Positions 1 through 6,559 of a stretch of DNA of 10,943 bases are shown here, in pieces; positions within the stretch are counted from its first letter, which is position 1, and each line of letters opens with the position of its first letter. This DNA comes from an uncultured Acidaminococcus sp. GTDB taxonomy: Bacteria > Bacillota > Negativicutes > Acidaminococcales > Acidaminococcaceae. The stretch covers positions 1 through 10,943 of the forward strand of contig CAAGJR010000007.1 in the NCBI GenBank assembly GCA_900770265.1, given 5' to 3'. A model generated the notes under the pieces. It did no database searches, had not been told where the DNA came from, and saw only the letters and a program-made list of their open reading frames with translations. The position numbers and the translations under genes were made by a program.

Positions 1-2
1 GG

Positions 3-60
3 GGATTCGTAGGGGCGCACCAAGATTTTTGCCGAAGGCAAAATATCGCCCGGTGCGCCC
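3..60 (+). repeat. Intergenic hairpin repeat, full copy 1
   Basis: This is an imperfect inverted repeat that folds into one long hairpin. The outer stem is 9 bp (13-21 with 52-60). An asymmetric internal loop follows, AA at 22-23 opposite GCCC at 48-51. The inner stem is 24-33 with 37-47 and has a single bulged T at 44; the apical triplet is GAA at 34-36. A 58-bp copy with only two differences, both in the apical triplet, lies in the opposite orientation at 7134-7191. The 8-mer GGATTCGT at 3-10 also recurs inverted at 69-76. No reading frame in it is believable. It is best described as a dispersed REP/MITE-like element or a structured RNA element; its function is unknown. Confidence 0.8.
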
Positions 61-192
61 GCCAAGCAACGAATCCTTCGACCGAAGTTTCACAAGGCGG
101 GGCAAAATATCGCCCGGTGCGCCCGCCAAGAAACGTATACCCCGACCGAAGTGCACAGGGAAGGCAAAATATCGCCCGGTGCGCCCGCCAAG
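37..192 (+). repeat. Three tandem copies of the hairpin repeat's right half
   Basis: An identical 30-bp unit beginning GGCAAAATATCGCCC occurs at 37-66, 101-130 and 163-192, with periods of 64 and 62 bp. The intervening 34 and 32 bp are related to each other and share CGACCGAAGT. The true period is therefore about 63 bp with a conserved core and a diverged tail. Only the first copy has the matching left arm of the hairpin; the other two are right halves. This looks like tandem amplification of part of an intergenic repeat. Confidence 0.8.
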
Positions 193-213
193 CAACGCAT
201 CCTCCGACAACAG

Positions 214-260
214 CGTAGGGACGACCCATGAGGGGCGTCCGGACCCAGGTCGCCCGGAGG
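214..260 (+). repeat. Possible diverged relative of the intergenic hairpin repeat
   Basis: The segment opens with CGTAGGG, as the full hairpin repeats do, and contains GGTCGCCC near its end (248-255). The left part can fold on its own: GGACG at 219-223 pairs with CGTCC at 236-240, and CCC at 225-227 pairs with GGG. It does not keep the bulge and internal-loop layout of the other copies, so membership in the family is only a suggestion. Confidence 0.35.
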
Positions 261-289
261 GCTCATTCTGGATTTCCTTTATAAAATCT

Positions 290-339
290 GCTAAAATTAG
301 AAAGAAACCAAGCGGTTCTTTCTAATTTTAGCTTTTTTT
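290..339 (+). terminator. Strong hairpin with T-tract just before fic
   Basis: A 17-bp perfect stem (290-306 with 316-332) encloses a 9-nt loop and is followed by seven T residues (333-339), the classic layout of a rho-independent terminator. No gene lies between the window start and this hairpin, and the fic ribosome binding site starts about 6 nt after the T-tract. It could end transcription from a gene left of the window, insulating fic, or act as an attenuator in the fic leader. The only nearby promoter-like element is a TATAAA at 280-285 without a good -35 box. Confidence 0.8.
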
Positions 340-362
340 ATAAAGAAAGGGGAATGGAAGGC

Positions 363-1559
363 ATGCCTTATGTGACGTTGCACAAATTATATTACCAGGA
401 CCCGAACCAGTATGAAACCACTTACCAGCAGCGGTATACCTCACCCTTTACCCGTCATTTCCCGTTTTCCATCCGTGCCTATCACCGGCCCAGGGCCTAT
501 GAGGCTTTCCTGTGTTATCCCGAGGAGCTGCTCCAGCTGACGGAACGGATTGGGTCATTATACGCCGATCTGCTGCAGCTTTTGCCGTCCATTCCCCAGC
601 CGGCTCGGCAGCAGTTCCAATACTCCTGCATCGTGGAAGAAGTCCAGTCCACCAACGAAATCGAAGGGGTATACAGTACCCGGAAAGAAATCCGGGACAT
701 CCTTTCCGGGAAAAACCGGGTTTCCCGGCAGCGGAGCCTGGTCCAGCAATACGTGGATCTGGCCGCGGAACAGGATTTTCCCCTTGCCACCTGTGCTGAC
801 CTGCGGGCACTTTACGACCGGCTGGTAGCAGAAGAAGTCTACGCCGAAACCCCTGACGAAAAACTGGATGGCCGGTGGTTCCGGAAAGAATCGGTGGACG
901 TCGTTTCCGGTACAGGGAAGGTGGTCCACCAGGGGTTATACCCGGAAGAAAAAATCATTGAAGCCCTGGAAACAGCGCTGAAGGTACTTCACGATAAGCG
1001 CATCCCCATCCTGCTCCGGATCGCCCTGTTCCATTATTTCTTTGCCTATATCCACCCGTTCTATGATGGCAACGGCAGGACGGACCGGTTCATCACTTCC
1101 TGGCTGCTGGGGAAAAAATTCCATGTGCTGCCGGCCCTGCGATTGTCCGTGGTCATCCGGAAACAGAAAAAAGAATATTATCGTCTCTTTGCCGAAACCA
1201 ATGAGGAAGCCAACCGCGGTGATTTGACACCTTTTGTGCTGGGCTTCCTGCAGCTGATCGCCCAGGCTTTTGACGAGACCCTGTCTCTGCTCCAGCAGGA
1301 ACAGGAACAATTGGAAATCGGGAAATCCCGGTTGCAGAAGCTGGCAATCCAGGACCCCGTTACCCGTTCTCTGGCAGAACTGCTGCTGGAAGCTAACTTG
1401 TTCGGCGGCGAGGGGCTGACTATGGAGCAGCTCTGTGAACAGAGCAGGAAGAGCCGGATGACGGTCCAGAAACGGCTGGATGCCATGCCGGAGGGACTCA
1501 TCACCAGGGAGAAAAATGGGAAAGCCTGGGTCTATCGGATTGCCAGAGAAATAAGATAG
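363..1559 (+). CDS. Fic family protein (class II type, C-terminal winged helix)
   Basis: This is a predicted Fic-domain enzyme. Family members usually transfer AMP from ATP to a hydroxyl side chain of a target protein, and some reverse that reaction. I prefer the ATG at 363: GAAAGGGGA (345-353) sits about 9 nt before it, while the ATG at 354 directly abuts that ribosome binding site. From this start (398 residues), the inhibitory motif TNEIEG is at 97-102 and the catalytic motif HPFYDGNGRTDR at 231-242. All expected residues are present, including the catalytic His231 and the Asp, Asn and Arg positions. Residues about 347-393 read as a winged helix-turn-helix (LTMEQLCEQS, then SRMTVQKRLDAM). 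Placing the inhibitory motif before the Fic core makes it class II. It appears to be monocistronic behind a terminator-like hairpin. The targets are unknown, and there is no adjacent small antitoxin gene of the Doc/Phd or FicA/FicT kind. Confidence 0.92.
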   Translation: MPYVTLHKLYYQDPNQYETTYQQRYTSPFTRHFPFSIRAYHRPRAYEAFLCYPEELLQLTERIGSLYADLLQLLPSIPQPARQQFQYSCIVEEVQSTNEIEGVYSTRKEIRDILSGKNRVSRQRSLVQQYVDLAAEQDFPLATCADLRALYDRLVAEEVYAETPDEKLDGRWFRKESVDVVSGTGKVVHQGLYPEEKIIEALETALKVLHDKRIPILLRIALFHYFFAYIHPFYDGNGRTDRFITSWLLGKKFHVLPALRLSVVIRKQKKEYYRLFAETNEEANRGDLTPFVLGFLQLIAQAFDETLSLLQQEQEQLEIGKSRLQKLAIQDPVTRSLAELLLEANLFGGEGLTMEQLCEQSRKSRMTVQKRLDAMPEGLITREKNGKAWVYRIAREIR

Positions 1560-1567
1560 GGTATAAT
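1540..1567 (+). promoter_or_regulatory. Sigma-70-type promoter for the zinc-ribbon gene
   Basis: A -35 box TTGCCA (1540-1545, five of six consensus bases) is separated by 16 bp from a perfect -10 box TATAAT (1562-1567). Transcription would start near 1574, giving a leader of about 38 nt with AGGAGGG at 1598-1604, seven bases before the ATG at 1612. The -35 box lies inside the last codons of fic. The downstream unit can therefore be transcribed independently of fic. Confidence 0.75.
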
Positions 1568-1611
1568 ACCCATAGAACTCTTTTTCAGCCATACGCTAGG
1601 AGGGACATCCT

Positions 1612-4515
1612 ATGTTTTGTATGAATTGCGGGACGAAACTGCCCGATAACGCCAAATTCTGTTTCAATTGCGGGGCGAAAGTGCCGGAAATGCCCGGAAG
1701 CGCGCCGGCGGCTGCGGAACCGGCAGCACCGGCACCAGCTGCCCCGGACATTGCTGCCCAGCCCGCTCCGGAACAACGGGAACCGGTCCCGGTCCAGCCT
1801 GAACTGCCCGAACAGCCGGATGAACCGGAGGTGGAAGGCAGCCATTTCACCATTTTGGATCGGTATGAAGTCAATCTGCCCCGGGCCACGGCCCTGCAGA
1901 ACCAGCTGTGGAAGCCCTTCAACGAGGAGGGGACCAAAGCGGCCTTCAGCGTCAAATACAAGGTCCAGGACCTGATCAGGGAAAAGGGCGTGGAAGACCC
2001 GGTGGACTTTTCCTCCCAGCTGCTGGATGCCTGTATCGCCGTCTGCGATCCCCTGTTTGAGCATGCAGTGGATGTGCTGAACGACTACGGAATCGACTAC
2101 GTCACGAAGGACGACCTGTGGGAAAAACTGTCCCGCAACGTGGCGTCCACAGAACTGATGAAGGCCCGGAATGCGGACAAGGCGGCCATCGAGCAGTATG
2201 CGGAGGACCTGGCCCGGGAAAAAGAGGCCAACAAGGCCAACTGGCAGGGCGGCGGCTTCGGCGTCACCGGGGCCATCAAAGGCGCCCTGGAAGCGAAGAT
2301 GCTCAACTCCGCCCAGGATGCCCTCAGTTCTTTGGGCCGCACCCTTACGGGCAACACATATTCCGGCCGTCTGAAGCGGTTCATCGCCGACCGCAGTGCC
2401 AAACGGGATTACCCGGAAATGGCCTGCGATTTCATCGACCAGATCTGCCGCTATGACCTGTTCAATACGGTGTGGCACATCCTCGTCAAGAACGGCAAAA
2501 TGCCGTCCTGCAACTATGAAACTTCTAAAGCCGGCAGCAAGCGGAAGAACCTGATGGAACGGTATGACGCCCATAAGATCACCCGGGAGCAGCTGCTGCA
2601 GGGCTTCTGCGAATGCCTGGAAATCACCGGCGATGCCAACGCCGTTTATCAGGATCTGTTGCTGGCTGCCCCGGAAGCCGGGCCGGACGTGTTCCGGATG
2701 GCAGAAGCCGATGGGGACGCCCTGTCTCTGGCCCTGCAGATCTGGGATCGGTACCAGGAGGAGGACCAGGTGCTGGAACACTTCCAGTTCCCGGCCTGGA
2801 TCCCCACCAACCTGCGGAAGGTGTTCTATCCGGTGGTCCAGCCCGACATGCTGCTGGCCCTGTGCATCCAGCTGCGGGATATGCCGGAGCGGTTCTCCCT
2901 GGAAAACGGGAAGCTCGATGTGGCCCTGACTCGGGGCACGTACGCCCTGCCGGCATATGTCCGGAATATGGATTTCTGGGGTATGGAACCCCAGGTGACC
3001 CTGACCTGGGAACAGCCGGAAACGCCGGACTGGACCAGCCAGAACGTCCATTTCCATCTGGTGCAGTTCGCTGGAGCAGCCGGAAAATGGGCCCAAAAGC
3101 AGCGGGACGCCAGCCTGCAGCAGGCCCAAGATGCCCTGGACAGCGGCCGGCAGGAAGCAGCTCTCTCCGCGTTCAACGAAGCCCGGGAATGGGGCAGCGC
3201 CGAAGCAGCGTACCAGGCCGGGAAACTCTATGAGCAGCAGGGCAAACGGGAAGCAGCCGAATGGGCCTATATGGAAGGGGCTGTGGGCGGCAGCGGCGAC
3301 GCAGCCTGGCAGCAGGTGCTGCTGCTGAAGCAGCTGAACGCCGGTAACCAGATTCCCGCTTATTTGAAACTGGCCACGGAAGCCGGGAAGAAGCTGGAAG
3401 AGCAGGGCAAGTACGAAGAAGCCATCCGCTGGTACGAAAAAGAAGCCGCCGAACAGGATGGCACTGCCTGTCTGTATCTGGGCCGGCTGGCTGAAGCTGG
3501 CAAGGGAATGGAGAAGGACGAGGCCAAGGCCCTGGAATGGTACGGAAAAGCCCTGGATTATGGCTGCGAGGGGGCAAAAAAGGCCCTGGCCGATCTGGCG
3601 TTCCGGAAGGCGGAAAGCGCCAGAGAGAAGGCACAAAGCGCCACCGGAGATGAGGCGCAGCGGGCCCGGCTGGAAGCTCTGGCCGATTATCGGAAAGCCT
3701 GGCAGCAGGGCCGGGAAGAGGCGGCGGACGCCATCGTGGCCCTGGATCTGGAACAGGGGAAAGTGTACAGCGATGCCCATCAGGAGCAGGAAGCCCTGTC
3801 TCTCTACGAAGAAGCCGTGGGCCTGGGCAGCACGGAGGCCATCCTGGAAGCCGGGCGGCTCTGCGGAAATCCGTCCCTGCAGACCTACGACTTCCCGGCG
3901 GCCCGACGCTGGTACCAAAAGGCCCTTCAGGAAGCCGAACAGCCGGAGCCCATCCGGAAGGAATGGGACGCCTGCAAGGCAAATGTACCACTGTCCGATC
4001 GGGTAGCCTGCCTGGTGGCAGAAATCCCGACGGCCATCAATACCACGTTCTACTATGAGGGAGAAGACTTGACCGGCCCTCTGGAAAACGCTATGAAGGC
4101 CTATGGCAGTGCAGGCGGCGCCGATGCCAGCCAGGTTGTCCTGATTTGTGATGCGTCCCATTCTTTCCTGTGGGGAAAAGGGGAAAAGGGACTCCTGATT
4201 ACCCGGGACGGGATGCTGTACAGCTCCCAGGGCTTGCGGGTGTCTCTGGCAGCGCTGCCACCCCTGCTTTATGACGAAAATGCCCAGCTGGTGGAACCGA
4301 ACTCCGGGACCGTTGTCCTGAAATTCCCTAATGCAGATAAGGATGACAAGGCGTTCTGTGACCTGCTGAACGAAATCGTCCTGGTCCCCCGGGCTGTTGC
4401 GGCGCAAGCAGCACCGGAACAGGCAACACCGGAAGCCGGGTATTGTCCCAACTGCGGGGCTCCCGTGAAACCCGGGAGTAAATTCTGTGGCCAATGCGGC
4501 TGTAAATTACAATAA
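1612..4515 (+). CDS. Double zinc-ribbon protein with TPR/Sel1-like repeats
   Basis: This is a 967-residue protein with no family I can name as a whole. A zinc ribbon opens it (Cys3, Cys6, Cys17, Cys20) and a second closes it (Cys945, Cys948, Cys959, Cys962). A Pro/Ala/Glu-rich linker spans about 26-75. Residues 213-248 are Gly/Ala-rich (GGGFGVTGAIKGALEAK). Residues about 500-780 hold degenerate helical repeats of TPR/Sel1 type, for example YEEAIRWYEKEA at 601-612 and EAKALEWYGKALDYG at 637-651. Before the last ribbon, about 798-925 is a predicted beta-rich module (GLLITRDGMLY at 860-870) that may be PH-like; that call is tentative. There is no signal peptide or membrane helix, so it is probably cytoplasmic and scaffold-like. 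It has its own promoter and an excellent ribosome binding site. The next gene starts 18 bp after its stop, suggesting a two-gene operon. Confidence 0.88.
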   Translation: MFCMNCGTKLPDNAKFCFNCGAKVPEMPGSAPAAAEPAAPAPAAPDIAAQPAPEQREPVPVQPELPEQPDEPEVEGSHFTILDRYEVNLPRATALQNQLWKPFNEEGTKAAFSVKYKVQDLIREKGVEDPVDFSSQLLDACIAVCDPLFEHAVDVLNDYGIDYVTKDDLWEKLSRNVASTELMKARNADKAAIEQYAEDLAREKEANKANWQGGGFGVTGAIKGALEAKMLNSAQDALSSLGRTLTGNTYSGRLKRFIADRSAKRDYPEMACDFIDQICRYDLFNTVWHILVKNGKMPSCNYETSKAGSKRKNLMERYDAHKITREQLLQGFCECLEITGDANAVYQDLLLAAPEAGPDVFRMAEADGDALSLALQIWDRYQEEDQVLEHFQFPAWIPTNLRKVFYPVVQPDMLLALCIQLRDMPERFSLENGKLDVALTRGTYALPAYVRNMDFWGMEPQVTLTWEQPETPDWTSQNVHFHLVQFAGAAGKWAQKQRDASLQQAQDALDSGRQEAALSAFNEAREWGSAEAAYQAGKLYEQQGKREAAEWAYMEGAVGGSGDAAWQQVLLLKQLNAGNQIPAYLKLATEAGKKLEEQGKYEEAIRWYEKEAAEQDGTACLYLGRLAEAGKGMEKDEAKALEWYGKALDYGCEGAKKALADLAFRKAESAREKAQSATGDEAQRARLEALADYRKAWQQGREEAADAIVALDLEQGKVYSDAHQEQEALSLYEEAVGLGSTEAILEAGRLCGNPSLQTYDFPAARRWYQKALQEAEQPEPIRKEWDACKANVPLSDRVACLVAEIPTAINTTFYYEGEDLTGPLENAMKAYGSAGGADASQVVLICDASHSFLWGKGEKGLLITRDGMLYSSQGLRVSLAALPPLLYDENAQLVEPNSGTVVLKFPNADKDDKAFCDLLNEIVLVPRAVAAQAAPEQATPEAGYCPNCGAPVKPGSKFCGQCGCKLQ

Positions 4516-4533
4516 TCCAAACGAGGTATATCT

Positions 4534-4905
4534 ATGGCATTTTTCATTTTTGTCCTGCTATTGTCCGTCATTTCTTTCTGTGTGGTCATCCTGTGCTATG
4601 GCCTGACCCTGAAATTCTTCCACGGGTCCAAGGTGGCCCAGTGGGTCATCACGCCCATCGCGGTGGTGGGGTGGAACTTCCTGGTGATCACAAGGAACGG
4701 CGTGGCCCGTCCCATCCTGGGGGCCCTGCCCATCGTGGCCGTGGCCGGCATGCTGCTCTACGCCAAATTCAAGTACAAGGAACCCACACCCACCCCCATG
4801 GAACTGGCCCGGAAGCAGAACGGCCAGGGCGTGAAAGCCCATAAAGCCGCTCCCAGACACCAGAAACGGGAAACCGTACATCATTCAAAAAAATCGAAAA
4901 AATAA
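4534..4905 (+). CDS. Small membrane protein with basic C-terminal tail
   Basis: This is a 123-residue hypothetical protein. Hydrophobic stretches at about 2-25, 36-53 and 58-76 suggest two or three membrane helices. A hydrophilic, strongly basic tail (about 77-123, rich in Lys, Arg and His, ending KKSKK) would face the cytoplasm under the positive-inside rule. The ribosome binding site is GAGG (4523-4526), eight bases before the ATG. It begins 18 bp after the zinc-ribbon gene, so the two are probably co-transcribed. An interaction with the soluble zinc-ribbon protein at the membrane is an inference from adjacency only. I recognise no family. No clear terminator follows it, so readthrough into the Usp genes is possible. 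Confidence 0.78.
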   Translation: MAFFIFVLLLSVISFCVVILCYGLTLKFFHGSKVAQWVITPIAVVGWNFLVITRNGVARPILGALPIVAVAGMLLYAKFKYKEPTPTPMELARKQNGQGVKAHKAAPRHQKRETVHHSKKSKK

Positions 4906-4934
4906 AAAGGGATTTTCCCTCCGAAAGCGAATAA

Positions 4935-4966
4935 GTTCCATAAAGGAACAAGTTCCCATGAAGGAA
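4935..4966 (+). promoter_or_regulatory. Two similar mini-hairpins before the first Usp gene
   Basis: GTTCC at 4935-4939 pairs with GGAAC at 4945-4949. A near-copy follows: TTCC at 4953-4956 faces GGAA at 4963-4966. The two form a direct repeat of about 17 bp, each half being a small inverted repeat, ending about 5 bp before the GGAGGAGG ribosome binding site of the Usp gene (4971-4978). They could be operator half-sites or leader RNA structure. I see no convincing promoter boxes beside them. Confidence 0.35.
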
Positions 4967-4986
4967 TGTGGAGGAGGGATGATATC

Positions 4987-5430
4987 ATGTTCCAGAAGAT
5001 CTTAGTACCGGTGGATGGCTCCAATACAGCCTGGAAAGCATTGAAGACGGCCGCTGTGCTGGCGGAAAAGTTTGACGGAGAACTGGTGGTCATGACGGTG
5101 ATGGAACCTTATGATGCCATCGGTTCCATGTCCATGAACCTTGATCCTGAAATCATGGCCAGCAACCTGGGCGAAATGAAAAAAGCCAGTATGGGTGTGC
5201 TGGATGCAGCCAAAGACAAAGTCAAGGAATACGGATTCAAAGGCAAGGCGGACTATGTGGAAATGGACGGCAATCCGGCCAAGCTGATCCTGAACAAGGC
5301 CAAGAAGGACAAATGCGATTCCATCGTCATGGGCAGCCGTGGCCTGAGCGGCATCGCGGAATTCTTCCTGGGCAGTGTCAGCAGCAAGGTCTCCCAGTAT
5401 GCTGAGATTCCTGTGTTCATCGTGAAGTAA
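4987..5430 (+). CDS. Universal stress protein, UspA family (copy 1)
   Basis: This is a 147-residue single-domain Usp, the usual family length. It opens with the nucleotide-binding strand and loop ILVPVDGS (5-12). The glycine signature G-x2-G-x9-G-S is intact (GSRG at 116-119, GS at 129-130), placing it with the ATP-binding Usps rather than those lacking the motif. The ATG at 4987 is chosen because GGAGGAGG (4971-4978) lies eight bases before it; an in-frame ATG at 4966 lies ahead of that site. Usps are small cytoplasmic dimers induced by starvation or energy stress, usually acting through partners. The gene is followed 16 bp later by copy 2, so the two form an operon that ends at the hairpin at 5890-5919. 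Confidence 0.95.
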   Translation: MFQKILVPVDGSNTAWKALKTAAVLAEKFDGELVVMTVMEPYDAIGSMSMNLDPEIMASNLGEMKKASMGVLDAAKDKVKEYGFKGKADYVEMDGNPAKLILNKAKKDKCDSIVMGSRGLSGIAEFFLGSVSSKVSQYAEIPVFIVK

Positions 5431-5446
5431 AAAGGGGTGTGATCAT

Positions 5447-5884
5447 ATGTTCAAAAAAATCCTGGTACCGGTGGACGGGTCCGAAACTTCCTGGAAGGCT
5501 CTGGAAACCGCAGAATCCCTGGCTGAGAAGTACGGGGGCAGTTTGATCGTAACGAACGTCATGGTTCCCTATGGGGCAGGCAATCTGCTGCAGATGTCCC
5601 TGGACCAGACCCTGATCGACCAGAACAACGCAGCCATGAAGAAGGCCGGCTATGCGACGCTGGACATGGCCAAGGATAAACTGGCCGATTACAAAGGCGA
5701 AGTGGAATACAAAGAAGAAATCGGCAACCCGGCCGAACAGATTTTGGAACTGTGCAAGGACGAGAAGTGTGACACCATCGTCATCGGCAGCCGTGGCCTG
5801 AGCGGCGTGGAGGAATTCCTGCTGGGCAGCGTCAGCAGCAAGGTGTCCCAGTACGCCAAAGTACCGGTCGTCGTGGTGAAATAA
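5447..5884 (+). CDS. Universal stress protein, UspA family (copy 2)
   Basis: This is a 145-residue Usp closely related to copies 1 and 3. It has ILVPVDGS at 5-12, then the ATP-binding signature GSRG at 114-117 and GS at 127-128. AAAGGGG (5431-5437) is the ribosome binding site for the ATG at 5447. It lies 16 bp after copy 1 and is followed within 6 bp by a strong terminator, so it is the last gene of that transcript. The middle of the protein (about 41-95) differs clearly from its neighbours, while the last third is nearly the same. Such divergence is typical of paralogues with different partners or dimerisation preferences. Confidence 0.95.
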   Translation: MFKKILVPVDGSETSWKALETAESLAEKYGGSLIVTNVMVPYGAGNLLQMSLDQTLIDQNNAAMKKAGYATLDMAKDKLADYKGEVEYKEEIGNPAEQILELCKDEKCDTIVIGSRGLSGVEEFLLGSVSSKVSQYAKVPVVVVK

Positions 5885-5889
5885 GGAAA

Positions 5890-5925
5890 AAGGAGCTGTG
5901 GAGGAATCCACAGCTCCTTACTTTT
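5890..5925 (+). terminator. Rho-independent terminator after Usp copy 2
   Basis: A perfect 13-bp stem (5890-5902 with 5907-5919) has a GGAA tetraloop and is followed by ACTTTT. It begins 5 bp after the stop codon of Usp copy 2 and divides the Usp genes into two transcription units. Confidence 0.88.
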
Positions 5926-5980
5926 GCCAGCGTAAGCTGGCTTCCATCGGCTAGTGACTAGTGACCAGTGACTAGTGACT
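5924..5980 (+). repeat. Composite repeat: GCCAGC hairpin plus four heptamers
   Basis: The inverted repeat GCCAGC / GCTGGC (5926-5931 and 5936-5941, loop GTAA) is followed by TTCCATCGG and four 7-bp units at 5951-5978: CTAGTGA, CTAGTGA, CCAGTGA, CTAGTGA. The whole 57 bp recurs at 10677-10733 with a single mismatch, in the hairpin loop. It starts immediately after a terminator. Confidence 0.85.
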
Positions 5981-6084
5981 GAATTTAAATTTTTTTTTAA
6001 TTCCTAGCAGGATTTTACAGTCCCTTGTCGAATACTATCAATAAGAACGAGAATACTGTAAAGCATCCCCTTGGAGGTGGTTGT
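5981..6084 (+). promoter_or_regulatory. Probable promoter region of Usp copies 3 and 4
   Basis: The region starts with an AT tract (ATTTAAAT and a run of nine or more T at about 5985-6000) that could serve as an UP element. A tentative promoter is TTTACA (6014-6019), a 16-bp spacer and TATCAA (6036-6041); the -10 box is weak. A promoter here is expected because a terminator lies just upstream and the next gene follows. GGAGGTGG (6073-6080) is the ribosome binding site. Confidence 0.4.
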
Positions 6085-6522
6085 ATGTTTGAGAAAATCT
6101 TAGTACCGGTGGATGGGTCTGAAACGTCCTGGCGGGCATTGGCAGAAGCCAGGGAACTGGCAGAAGCCTTCAACGGCGAACTGCTGGTGATCAACGTGAT
6201 CCAGCCCTATAACAATTCGGCCATGCTGGTGGTTCCTCTGGACCAGGCAACCATCAACCAGGGCAACAACGAACTGACGAAGATCGGCAATGGCGTCCTG
6301 GATACGGCCAAAGAAAAACTGAAGGACTTCAAAGGCAAGAAGGACTTCGACCTGGAAGTGGGCCATCCCTCTGAACGGGTGCTGGCAGTGTGCAAGGAAA
6401 AGAAATGCACGGCCATCGTCATCGGCAGCCGTGGCCTGAGCGGTATCGCCGAATTCTTCCTGGGCAGCGTCAGCAGCAAGGTGTCCCAATATGCCGACGT
6501 GCCTGTGCTGATCGTAAAATAA
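6085..6522 (+). CDS. Universal stress protein, UspA family (copy 3)
   Basis: This is a 145-residue Usp with ILVPVDGS at 5-12 and a complete ATP-binding signature (GSRG at 114-117, GS at 127-128). The start at 6085 is fixed by GGAGGTGG four bases upstream and by alignment with the other copies. A longer frame from a TTG at 6025 would add 20 residues of non-family sequence across the ribosome binding site. It is closest to copies 1 and 2: all three share the C-terminal stretch GSVSSKVSQYA, and copy 3 shares EFFLGSVSS with copy 1 and GSETSW with copy 2. It is the first gene of the second Usp transcript and lies 37 bp before copy 4. Confidence 0.95.
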   Translation: MFEKILVPVDGSETSWRALAEARELAEAFNGELLVINVIQPYNNSAMLVVPLDQATINQGNNELTKIGNGVLDTAKEKLKDFKGKKDFDLEVGHPSERVLAVCKEKKCTAIVIGSRGLSGIAEFFLGSVSSKVSQYADVPVLIVK

Positions 6523-6559
6523 CAGAGACAGGATCCCTGCATGTAAAGGAGGAGAGCAT

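Noticed and set aside
37..192. CRISPR array
   Set aside because: The spacers are related to each other, the repeat is half of a hairpin element found elsewhere in the window, there are only three units, and no cas genes are present.
29..325. Open frame of 98 codons across the left repeats
   Set aside because: Its peptide simply repeats AKYRPVRPPSN because it reads through tandem intergenic repeats and runs into the terminator hairpin. It has no ribosome binding site and no family resemblance.
354..362. ATG at 354 as the fic start
   Set aside because: It lies one base after the GGGG of the ribosome binding site, too close for efficient initiation. The in-frame ATG at 363 is well spaced. The difference is only three residues.
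1585..4494. Antisense open frame of 969 codons opposite the zinc-ribbon gene
   Set aside because: It mirrors the sense gene almost end to end, which is typical of GC-rich third positions removing antisense stops. The peptide has no domain pattern, while the sense product has Cys4 ribbons, TPR-like repeats, a promoter and a strong ribosome binding site.
4966..4986. Upstream ATG start for Usp copy 1
   Set aside because: This start precedes and includes the GGAGGAGG ribosome binding site. The ATG at 4987 gives the conserved family N-terminus.
6025..6084. Upstream TTG start for Usp copy 3
   Set aside because: It would add 20 residues unlike any Usp and run through the GGAGGTGG site. The ATG at 6085 aligns with the other three copies.
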